From JADHUC01 sp964617665 (GTDB taxonomy: Bacteria > Planctomycetota > Planctomycetia > Pirellulales > Pirellulaceae), in NCBI GenBank assembly GCA_964617665.1, contig CAZUAH010000688.1, forward strand, positions 1-6,897: a stretch of DNA of 6,897 bases, written 5' to 3'. Shown piece after piece: positions 1 to 5,835 of the stretch. The notes under the pieces are model-generated. The model saw nothing but the letters and a program-made list of their open reading frames with translations, ran no database searches and was not told where the DNA came from. A program made the translations under genes and the position numbers. Within the stretch, counting starts at the first letter, position 1. Each line of letters opens with the position of its first letter.

Positions 1-1401
1 GTGGCCAACAAGCCGGTGATGACCGGGCGGCATTACATCTTCTCCCTGTTCAACGTCTTCGTCCGCAAGCGCGAAGAACTGGGCGAGGCCGAGTGTGATC
101 GGACGGCCTTCGTCTACTGGACGGAGGCGAATGATGGCACGGTGGTCGAGCCACGTCAGACAATCCCTGTCCGTCTTCTCCCCCCGCTCGATGGCAAGCA
201 GCCGAAGAAGCTCGTCTGGCAGCTCTGGGGATCGTTCTTCGGCAACATGAACAACCACGCGATGCGGGAGGCGACGCTGGAAACGGCCAGGCTTGCCGGA
301 GTGAACGATCTGGTTGCGGGTGATATCTGGACCAGCGAAAACGCGCCCAAGTACGGCATCCAGCACACCATGGGTTTCAACTTCCAGGCGTGGTCGTTGA
401 ACATGAAGCCGTACCTCGCGGAACGCCCCGACGAACGGCTCATCGGTCACGACGGCCAATCCAATGACGGTTACCTTTGCACAACGCTTCTGCTCGGTGA
501 ATCGTGGCACGCCGTCGAGGCGAAGCTGCAAGAGAAGATCAAGACGATCCGCGCGCATACAATGGACTACGACTACGAGTACTCGCCGCTGACCGGACCA
601 CACTCCTGCTACTGTCCACGATGCCTCGCGGAGTTCCGTGACCACGCAGAATTGGAGACTGCCGAGAAGCTCGATCCAGCGCTCATTCAAGACAAGTACG
701 AGCAGAAATGGGTCGACTTCATGGCATACCGCGTCGCGCGGATTTTCCGCAAGTTTCGGGACGCCATCCATCGCCTGGCTCCTGGCACGAGATTCAGCGT
801 TTACAGCGGATATCAGACGCCGGAGAATCCGAAGCGGTACGGAGTGAACTGGGACTACGTCGGCGACTTTCAGGCATGCGACCGTGCTGGTTGCGGATAT
901 GGTCGCCCCGCAGACGCTATCCCGGCCACCATCGACGGGTTGAAGGGAGTCCCCACATTGTTCGGCGAGCTGTCACGACCGTACGACACCAGAGAAACGA
1001 TACCTCCGGTTCCCATGACCAAAGCCCGCCTGCTCCGCCGTGCGATCGACTCGACCGGCGGCGTCCTCATCTACAATCGGTTGCCGTTAGACGGCCGTTC
1101 ATGGCGCGCTATCGCTGAGACCACGCGGTTAGTCGCCACGTACGAGGACCTGTTCATGGCCGGGAAGCGCACAGCTCTCCCCAGATGCGACCGAGCGAAT
1201 GTGCAGGTACTGACCGACGGCAGAACGACGCTGGTGTGCGCCATGAACGGTGGGAGCAGCGTCCTGAACCTGCGTCTGCCACTTCCGGCCGCAGCAGGTG
1301 GCGGCCGGGAATTCTACACCAAGCGGAGCGTCACCGCAGGCCAGACGGTTTCCTGCACATTACCGGCCGGAGAGGCGGAGGTATTCGTGTTGAGCGATTG
1401 A
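1..1401 (+). CDS. Glycoside-hydrolase-like (TIM-barrel) protein, 5' partial
   Basis: The frame is open from the first base to a TGA at 1399-1401, giving 466 residues. The GTG at base 1 is probably not the true start: there is no signal peptide and no visible ribosome binding site, and the first residues read like the interior of a protein. The central part (about 65-360) alternates hydrophobic strands and helices in the manner of a sugar-hydrolase barrel. It contains the acidic aromatic run DYDYEY at 189-194, followed by a Cys cluster CYCPRC (C203, C205, C208). A later strand carries FGEL with E323. E193 and E323 are spaced as the acid/base and nucleophile are in clan GH-A enzymes, but that role is inference. 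The last 70 or so residues are beta-rich and Gly-rich, like a terminal beta-sandwich. I recall similar uncharacterised secreted proteins in planctomycetes, some annotated with DUF4838-like or beta-galactosidase-like domains. The exact family and substrate are unknown. Confidence 0.7.
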   Translation: MANKPVMTGRHYIFSLFNVFVRKREELGEAECDRTAFVYWTEANDGTVVEPRQTIPVRLLPPLDGKQPKKLVWQLWGSFFGNMNNHAMREATLETARLAGVNDLVAGDIWTSENAPKYGIQHTMGFNFQAWSLNMKPYLAERPDERLIGHDGQSNDGYLCTTLLLGESWHAVEAKLQEKIKTIRAHTMDYDYEYSPLTGPHSCYCPRCLAEFRDHAELETAEKLDPALIQDKYEQKWVDFMAYRVARIFRKFRDAIHRLAPGTRFSVYSGYQTPENPKRYGVNWDYVGDFQACDRAGCGYGRPADAIPATIDGLKGVPTLFGELSRPYDTRETIPPVPMTKARLLRRAIDSTGGVLIYNRLPLDGRSWRAIAETTRLVATYEDLFMAGKRTALPRCDRANVQVLTDGRTTLVCAMNGGSSVLNLRLPLPAAAGGGREFYTKRSVTAGQTVSCTLPAGEAEVFVLSD

Positions 1402-1414
1402 GTGACTGAGTAAC

Positions 1415-1426
1415 CGACCGCGGTCG
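1415..1426. repeat. 12-bp perfect palindrome after the hydrolase-like gene
   Basis: CGACCGCGGTCG reads the same on both strands and lies 14 bases past the stop codon at 1401. It has no loop and no T-run, so it is not a standard terminator hairpin. It could be a protein-binding dyad or chance in GC-rich DNA. Confidence 0.25.
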
Positions 1427-1450
1427 CTGGGCGCGCTCGATTACTTAGAA

Positions 1451-1837
1451 GTGAACTTCTCAAAAATTCTCGGCGAAAAGGAAGGCGATCGACGACTTTT
1501 GCTGCGAGTGTTGGCCGCCGGAGTCGACCCAGGCGAAGCGAAGCTGGCACAGACACACGCCAAACTGGAGAGCTACGAAAAGCATTACCGCGGCCGAGTG
1601 ACGACCTACCAGCGAATTTCGCTGCCGCTGAAGTCGGCCTACGGTCGTTTCGTGGTCCTGTTGTATCCCCACCTCGACAACGAATCATTACCGAAGACCG
1701 GTTGGACGTACGACGGTGCCAGTCTGAACACTGTCTGGGCCGACCAGACAGACGAGTGCGACTTTTCGATTCACGGCGACGGCCGCACACGAATTCGACT
1801 CGTCCGCAAAGGCGGCAGTGTCGTTGCCATCAGGTGA
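1451..1837 (+). CDS. Orphan C-terminal fragment, possibly heparinase-like; likely gene remnant
   Basis: This 128-residue frame starts at GTG 1451 and ends with TGA at 1835-1837. The same frame is open further upstream, to a stop at 1403-1405, with no other start codon. No Shine-Dalgarno sequence precedes the GTG. The protein lacks a signal peptide and membrane segment. It reads as beta-strands: a strand with LLLRVLAAG (about 17-25), then RFVVLLYPH (about 66-74), then short strands ending in RTRIRLVRKGG. A strand of the 'fvvLLyP' type followed by a Pro/Gly loop is what I associate with the C-terminal beta-domain of heparinase II/III-like and related polysaccharide lyases or hydrolases. That match is from memory and weak. 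The catalytic portion is absent, so this is more likely the tail of a decayed or recombined gene than a functional protein. It could also be a lineage-specific small protein. Confidence 0.4.
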   Translation: MNFSKILGEKEGDRRLLLRVLAAGVDPGEAKLAQTHAKLESYEKHYRGRVTTYQRISLPLKSAYGRFVVLLYPHLDNESLPKTGWTYDGASLNTVWADQTDECDFSIHGDGRTRIRLVRKGGSVVAIR

Positions 1838-1971
1838 TTGTTCCGCAAGTCACGCACCGTGGAGAGGAGCATTCGCGGTCAGCCGAGCCGCGGGTGAGTT
1901 CGGAACCGCGTTACCGTCTACCGACTCGGACAGGTACGTCGCTTCTGTCCATGATCTCCTCGATCACAAGC

Positions 1972-1990
1972 GCTCGTTGCGACAACGAGC
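1972..1990. repeat. Perfect 8-bp inverted repeat with 3-base loop (hairpin or operator)
   Basis: GCTCGTTG at 1972-1979 and CAACGAGC at 1983-1990 are exact reverse complements separated by CGA. In RNA this would form a tight stem-loop. The bases after it (AATTTGACC) contain only three consecutive Ts, so it is a poor intrinsic terminator. It could end transcription of the 1451-1837 remnant, or act as an operator dyad just upstream of the candidate promoter. Confidence 0.45.
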
Positions 1991-2000
1991 AATTTGACCC

Positions 2001-2034
2001 TTGAATGTCGCATATCAAATGTGGATGGTACAAT
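2001..2034 (+). promoter_or_regulatory. Candidate extended -10 promoter for the 2107-5444 cluster
   Basis: TGGTACAAT at 2026-2034 fits the extended -10 pattern (TG, one base, then a hexamer close to TATAAT). TTGAAT at 2001-2006 resembles a -35 box, but the 22-base gap is longer than normal, so the element would rely on the extended -10. The surrounding DNA is AT-richer than its neighbours. A transcript would begin near 2041, leaving a leader of about 65 bases. Promoter consensus in planctomycetes is less settled than in E. coli, so this is tentative. Confidence 0.3.
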
Positions 2035-2106
2035 GCATCAAATGGCCGTGCAAACTCGGCCAGATGATTATTGAAGCTATTTGGCTTGTTTGCCGGAGGG
2101 ATGGAG

Positions 2107-2556
2107 ATGCCTCGCTTTCGCCGCCGCACGCTAGCCTTGTGGATCTCGGCGATTGCAGTACTCGCCATGGTTTTCGGCGTCAGCATCGCTGTCTATCGCG
2201 CCGGCGAGGACACCCGTAACATGTACGCCCTCTGGTGGGTCGGCGACATGATCGTTCTTCATCTCGAATCTAACGCTGATCAGTGGCCGAGATCCTGGGG
2301 TGATTTGTATGACGACTACGAGACCTGCTCGCAGCAAACGAACGGACATCCTTGGACCTTCGACGAGTTTCGCAGCCGAGTGGCCATCGACTGGGATGCC
2401 AATCCAAGTGAAATGCGTTCGAAGGAGCCAGAAGCAAATGGCGATGCACCATTCCGCGTCGTTTGGCTTCGTGATGGTACGCATTCCTACTGGCACGGAC
2501 GAGAACCAAACCGGATGATACACCGTTGCCTTCGGGGATTACCTGCAGATCCCTGA
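2107..2556 (+). CDS. Small membrane-anchored protein, planctomycete-type, unknown function
   Basis: The start chosen is ATG 2107 because GGAGGG (2095-2100) lies six bases upstream. In-frame alternatives are ATG 2101, which abuts that site, and TTG 2071, which has no site. The product has 149 residues. Residues 1-7 are basic (RFRRR), followed by one hydrophobic segment at about 8-30, so it is probably anchored in the inner membrane with the C-terminal part outside. The soluble part has a conserved-looking QWPRSWGDL at 59-67, a PWTFDEFRSRV stretch, then FRVVWLRDG and a WHGREPNRMI tail near the C-terminus. I recall similar short proteins as uncharacterised families, often in many copies, in planctomycete genomes; the function is unknown. 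It ends 44 bases before the oxidoreductase at 2601 on the same strand and may be its operon leader. It lacks a GFTLVE-type pilin signal, so a pseudopilin is unlikely. Confidence 0.7.
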   Translation: MPRFRRRTLALWISAIAVLAMVFGVSIAVYRAGEDTRNMYALWWVGDMIVLHLESNADQWPRSWGDLYDDYETCSQQTNGHPWTFDEFRSRVAIDWDANPSEMRSKEPEANGDAPFRVVWLRDGTHSYWHGREPNRMIHRCLRGLPADP

Positions 2557-2600
2557 TCACCAAATAGCGATATCGAGTGAAAGCACAAGGGAGCGGCGCG

Positions 2601-4055
2601 ATGACAATACGAGAAAAGGCACGGAACAGACAGACTGCTTCGCATCATGGCAGCCTGACGCGGCGACGTTTTCTTGGCGCGTCGGCAGCCGCCGGCGTTC
2701 TGCTGGTCAAGCCCAGCCAAGCACGCAGCTACGCGGCCAACGAGCAGTTGCAGGTTGCCGTGGTGGGCGTCGGCGGGCGGGGATCGGGCTTTGTCGTTGA
2801 GAAGGGATGGTCGTCGGTGCGCCAACAAATCGGCGGCCGTGTCGCCGCCATGTGCGACGTGAACCAGCAGAAGGCGGCCAAGTCGTTCGGGCTCCACCCC
2901 GACGTCCCGAAATACGAGGATTTCCGCGTCATGATCGACGAGATGGCGTCGCAACTTGATGCTGTCGTCGTCGCCACGCCCGATCACGTTCACGCTGCTC
3001 CCTCCGCTTGCGCCCTGCGAGCTGGGTTGCACGTGTTTTGCGAGAAGGGCCTGACCCGCACTATCCAGGAAGCTCGCACCGTGGCTGAATTGGCTTTCGA
3101 GCAGAAACTGTCGACGCAAATGGGCAACCAGGCCGGTTACAACGTACGCGTCGTCGAGGACATATGGGCGGGCAGGCTCGGTGAGATACAGACGATTCAT
3201 ATGTGGGGCGGCGGAGGCGCTGGATCGCGCCCAAGGCCGTCGGGCACACACGACGTACCTGACTACCTGAACTGGGACCTGTGGCTGGGCCCGGCGGCTT
3301 ATCGGCCCTATCACCCAGACTGGATGCGTCATGCCATGTGGCGGGACTTATCCTGCGGGCATCCAGGCTGGTGGGGCGCGCATCTCTGGGCCACTCTCTT
3401 CAAGACCATGAAGCTGGATACCCTCTGGCCGATCAACAAACAGGCGCCCGCCGCCGGCGGGAAGACCATCAAGGTCACCGCCGAGTGCTGCGAAGTGTGC
3501 GAAAACACCTTTCCCCGTTCGAGCATCGTTCACTGGGACATCCCGGCGCGCATGGACATGCCGCCCATTCGCCTCACTTGGTTTGCGGGTGGGCAAGAGG
3601 CCGAGAAACGCCGGCGTGACGCGCTGCGTGAACTGTTTGACAAGCACCCGGAGTGGGGCAACGCCGATGATAAGCGGTGGAGTAGCTGGGTGGGCAACCT
3701 GTGGATCGGCACCGAAGGGGTGATGTACACGTTCGGGCACGGCGACACCACGGTTGCCATGCTGCCGGAGGAAGAATACAAAGATCTGGATCCTCCACCA
3801 GAATCGCTGCCCCGTCCGCTACCGGGGAAGTTCCTCCGCGGCTGGGCCGATGGCATGAAGGAAGGAGGAGAGCCAGCCATGGGTGCCTTCAATACGTTCA
3901 GCGGACCTTTCACCGAATGGTATCTGCTGGCCAACATCGCGACGTTGTTTCCTGACCAAACACTGGAATTCGATCCGGTCACCTGCCGGATCGTCAACAA
4001 CGAACTGGCCGACCGGAAGATCCGCCCGTCGTACCGCGACGGCTGGAAGCTTTGA
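2601..4055 (+). CDS. Tat-exported Gfo/Idh/MocA family oxidoreductase with altered active-site motifs
   Basis: ATG 2601 is preceded by AAGGGAG (2587-2593) at a seven-base spacing, which favours it over GTG 2577. The 484-residue product begins with a twin-arginine signal: TRRRFLG at 20-26, a hydrophobic stretch to about 36 and a probable cleavage site after an Ala between 41 and 46. The NAD(P)-binding Rossmann fold follows, with GVGGRG at 56-61, the acidic strand end MCDVN (84-88), VVVATPDHVHA (122-132) and HVFCEKGLTRT (144-154). The C-terminal alpha/beta domain includes DYLNWDLWLGPA and a WWGAH motif ending at H261. Family members oxidise or reduce sugars, polyols or glycosides with NAD(P). 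The usual EKP triad is EKG here (148-150), and the usual GDMGCH is GWWGAH, so Lys149 and His261 are kept but the Asp is lost. Tat export suggests that the cofactor is bound before translocation, as in Zymomonas glucose-fructose oxidoreductase. The substrate cannot be read from the sequence. The FAD oxidoreductase follows after 36 bases. Confidence 0.9.
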   Translation: MTIREKARNRQTASHHGSLTRRRFLGASAAAGVLLVKPSQARSYAANEQLQVAVVGVGGRGSGFVVEKGWSSVRQQIGGRVAAMCDVNQQKAAKSFGLHPDVPKYEDFRVMIDEMASQLDAVVVATPDHVHAAPSACALRAGLHVFCEKGLTRTIQEARTVAELAFEQKLSTQMGNQAGYNVRVVEDIWAGRLGEIQTIHMWGGGGAGSRPRPSGTHDVPDYLNWDLWLGPAAYRPYHPDWMRHAMWRDLSCGHPGWWGAHLWATLFKTMKLDTLWPINKQAPAAGGKTIKVTAECCEVCENTFPRSSIVHWDIPARMDMPPIRLTWFAGGQEAEKRRRDALRELFDKHPEWGNADDKRWSSWVGNLWIGTEGVMYTFGHGDTTVAMLPEEEYKDLDPPPESLPRPLPGKFLRGWADGMKEGGEPAMGAFNTFSGPFTEWYLLANIATLFPDQTLEFDPVTCRIVNNELADRKIRPSYRDGWKL

Positions 4056-4091
4056 AAACGATCGACGTGAGCAATTGCGAAAGGAAATACT

Positions 4092-5444
4092 ATGGAACGA
4101 CGAACATTCTTAGGATCTGTAGCTCTGGCTGCTGCAGGCGGCCGTTTGGCTATTGCAGAGGGCAACGTTGCACGGGCCGCCGAGAAACCTGCTACAGAGG
4201 TGATCGAGGAAGAGCCACGCAGCACTCCCGTTGTACAGACCTGTGATGTATGCGTATTGGGAGGGAGCTGTACGGGCGTCTTCGCCGCAGTCCGTGCGGC
4301 TCAGATGGGCGCAAAGGTAGCCTTGGTCGAAAAACAGAATGCTTTCGGCGGCGTGGCCACTGCAGGCCTCGTTAACATCTGGCACAAACTGACAAGCAAC
4401 AAAGGGAAGGAGCAGATCATCGGGGGCCTAACCCAGCGGATGATCGAGAACCTCGAACAAATCGGCGCCGCGGCACAGCGCGGGAGGAGCTACATACTCA
4501 ACACGGAAGAACTGAAGATCGAATTGGACAAACTCGTCCTTGAACACGAGATCACACCTTACCTCCACACATTCTACGCGAGCCCGCGGATGGAGGGCGA
4601 TCGGGCGACGGCCGTATTCATCGAAAACAAGAATGGGCGCCAGGCGATACGGGCAAAGGTGTTCGTCGACGCCACCGGCGACGGGGATCTGGCCAAGGAC
4701 GCGGGCCTGCCCTTCGAAATACGCGGCGGGCTTCAGCCGCCGACAACCTGTGCCAAGATCTCCGGTCTACCTGGCGGCATGCTCAAGCTGATTGACCAGC
4801 ACCGCGAGGAATTCGGCCTGGCGCCGGACCACGGCTGGGGCGCGCCGGTTCCCGGTTCCTCGGGAGTGGGAATGTGTGCGTATAGGCACGTGTTCGACAC
4901 GATTGCATCGGATGCAAACCAGTTGACCGCAGCGGAGATCGACGGGCGACGCCAAGTCCGCGCGTTCATGGATATTGCGAGGAAATACGGAGGCGACGAC
5001 AACGCACCATGCCTGCTCGACCTAGCCTCCACCATCGGAATCCGCGAGACACGATCGTTCACGGCCAACTATAAACTGACCGAGGAGGACGTGCTCCAGT
5101 GCAAGCGGTTCCCGGACGCGATTGCCAACGGAACCTATCACATCGACGTGCACGATCCCAAGACCGGAAGGTTCAAGTTCAAGGAACCTCGCGGCGATTT
5201 CTATCAGATTCCCCTGTCGACCATGGTCAGCGACAATACCCCCAACATCGTGTTGGCCGGCCGCATGATCTCGACCGACCGAAGCGCATTTGGCGGAATC
5301 AGGGTGATGGTGAACCTGAACCAGGTAGGAGAAGCTGCAGGCGTAGCAGCTTCACTGGCGGCATCAGGAGCGAAATCAGTTTCCGACATTGATGCCGGCT
5401 CCGTCCGTGATCAACTGTCAAATCTCGGAGCGGTAGTCATCTGA
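4092..5444 (+). CDS. Tat-exported FAD-dependent oxidoreductase (FAD_oxidored type)
   Basis: ATG 4092 has AAAGGA at 4080-4085 six bases upstream. The product has 450 residues. The N-terminus MERRTFLGSVALAAAGG is a short twin-arginine signal (R3, R4, F6, L7) with a hydrophobic core, so the enzyme is probably exported folded with its flavin. The dinucleotide-binding fold spans about 50-92: CDVCVLGGSCTGVFAA, then VALVEK ending in Glu80, which would bind the FAD ribose, and FGGVATAG at 85-92. Further hallmarks are DATGDGD at 193-199 and a C-terminal LAGRMIS ... QVGEAAGVAA segment that closes the FAD site. This architecture matches the FAD_oxidored (PF12831) group, which is common and mostly uncharacterised in planctomycetes and Verrucomicrobia. 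The GGSCTG form replaces the third Gly position of the classic GxGxxG with Ser, a variant I associate with this subgroup. The substrate and electron acceptor are unknown. Pairing with the upstream NAD(P)-type enzyme suggests successive or coupled sugar oxidation, which is inference. Confidence 0.88.
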   Translation: MERRTFLGSVALAAAGGRLAIAEGNVARAAEKPATEVIEEEPRSTPVVQTCDVCVLGGSCTGVFAAVRAAQMGAKVALVEKQNAFGGVATAGLVNIWHKLTSNKGKEQIIGGLTQRMIENLEQIGAAAQRGRSYILNTEELKIELDKLVLEHEITPYLHTFYASPRMEGDRATAVFIENKNGRQAIRAKVFVDATGDGDLAKDAGLPFEIRGGLQPPTTCAKISGLPGGMLKLIDQHREEFGLAPDHGWGAPVPGSSGVGMCAYRHVFDTIASDANQLTAAEIDGRRQVRAFMDIARKYGGDDNAPCLLDLASTIGIRETRSFTANYKLTEEDVLQCKRFPDAIANGTYHIDVHDPKTGRFKFKEPRGDFYQIPLSTMVSDNTPNIVLAGRMISTDRSAFGGIRVMVNLNQVGEAAGVAASLAASGAKSVSDIDAGSVRDQLSNLGAVVI

Positions 5445-5467
5445 CGAGCAGCAATGAATGAAGACAA

Positions 5468-5827
5468 ATGCGGGCAAATGTGCATCGCCAGACGGCTCAT
5501 GCGATCGGCCCGATCGTCGCGATATTGATCGGTGCGACATTCGCTCAACAAGCCAGCGCACAATCGCAGCGTGCCGAAGACGTGTTTCAGGCTTCGCAGA
5601 TTCGACGGAGCCTATTTGTCGTGGTGGACAGGAATGCCCAATCTACAAAACAAGAGACGCGAGGTACTGGCTGTACCACGAAAGACAATAACGATGAACT
5701 CCATCCGGTTTCGTCTTGCCCATCGCCCGACGAGGGATCGCGACTAGTGCGAGTCGCACTCACGTCCAACGGTCGCGGCGGCGTGAATCCATACGAAAGC
5801 GGACGAAATGACGCTACAGTGATCTGA
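5468..5827 (+). CDS. Doubtful ORF with a signal peptide; possible truncated methyltransferase/PQQ-type gene
   Basis: ATG 5468 opens a 119-residue frame ending in TGA at 5825-5827. Its start is persuasive: residues 1-12 are polar and basic, 13-26 are hydrophobic (IGPIVAILIGATFA) and QQASA gives a cleavage site after residue 31. The next residues, RAEDVFQASQIRRSLFVVV, resemble the beginning of planctomycete secreted proteins in which '..ILQATGIRGGLVVHLGCGDG' leads into a class I methyltransferase fold, sometimes with PQQ-like repeats. That comparison is from memory. The Gly-rich cofactor loop is absent (DRNAQ instead), and the rest is polar, Ser/Thr/Asn-rich and shows no fold signature. I read it as an N-terminal remnant whose original continuation is lost, with a chance open frame behind it. 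No clear Shine-Dalgarno precedes the ATG. An annotation pipeline might skip it or keep it as hypothetical. It ends eight bases from the stop of the converging regulator. Confidence 0.35.
   Translation: MRANVHRQTAHAIGPIVAILIGATFAQQASAQSQRAEDVFQASQIRRSLFVVVDRNAQSTKQETRGTGCTTKDNNDELHPVSSCPSPDEGSRLVRVALTSNGRGGVNPYESGRNDATVI
5502..5516. repeat. 7-bp inverted repeat around one base
   Basis: CGATCGG (5502-5508) and CCGATCG (5510-5516) are exact reverse complements around a single C. It lies inside the signal-peptide codons of the doubtful frame at 5468. CGATCG is frequent in GC-rich DNA, so it may be chance, or it may be an operator-like dyad downstream of the oxidoreductase pair. Confidence 0.25.
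5740..5760. repeat. Two overlapping, mutually exclusive hairpins in the convergent spacer
   Basis: GCGACT (5740-5745) pairs with AGTCGC (5752-5757) around a six-base loop. AGTGCG (5746-5751), which forms that loop, can instead pair with CGCACT (5755-5760). The two stems share bases 5755-5757, so only one can form at a time. The site lies between the end of the oxidoreductase genes and the end of the converging regulator gene, where a bidirectional terminator might sit. No T-run follows on either strand. Confidence 0.35.
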
Positions 5828-5835
5828 TACGCGCT

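Larger units (their letters stand above)
1838..2106. other. Intergenic region upstream of the 2107-5444 gene cluster
   Basis: I see no convincing gene here. Reading frames crossing it on either strand show no recognisable motif. It contains a strong small hairpin (1972-1990) and, further right, AT-richer DNA with a candidate promoter (2001-2034). It ends in a GGAGGG ribosome binding site at 2095-2100. It is the natural place for control of the downstream genes. Confidence 0.5.

Noticed and set aside
1314..1790. Minus-strand frame of 158 codons across the end of the hydrolase-like gene and the orphan fragment
   Set aside because: The composition is Arg/Ser-rich with no motif and no ribosome binding site, and it is opposite the supported forward frames.
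2071..2106. TTG start at 2071 that would lengthen the small membrane protein by 12 residues
   Set aside because: The strong GGAGGG site at 2095-2100 is ideally spaced for ATG 2107 and would lie inside the longer form. The shorter form begins with the basic residues expected before a membrane anchor.
2568..2575. CGATATCG palindrome ahead of the oxidoreductase gene as an operator
   Set aside because: An eight-base palindrome is too short to stand out, and no second copy or spaced half-site was seen nearby.
2487..3332. Long minus-strand frame of 281 codons opposite the oxidoreductase gene
   Set aside because: It is antisense to a clear Gfo/Idh/MocA gene with family motifs. It shows no domain signature and is the usual by-product of GC-rich coding DNA.
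3530..4225. Minus-strand frame of 231 codons spanning the end of one oxidoreductase gene and the start of the next
   Set aside because: The product is rich in Ser, Pro and Arg, has no recognisable fold and covers two well-supported genes on the other strand.
5458..5747. Two other forward frames (5458-5691 and 5532-5747) in the spacer after the FAD enzyme
   Set aside because: Neither has a signal peptide, membrane segment, known motif or ribosome binding site. I also checked whether either could continue the 5468 frame after a frameshift and found no convincing continuation.
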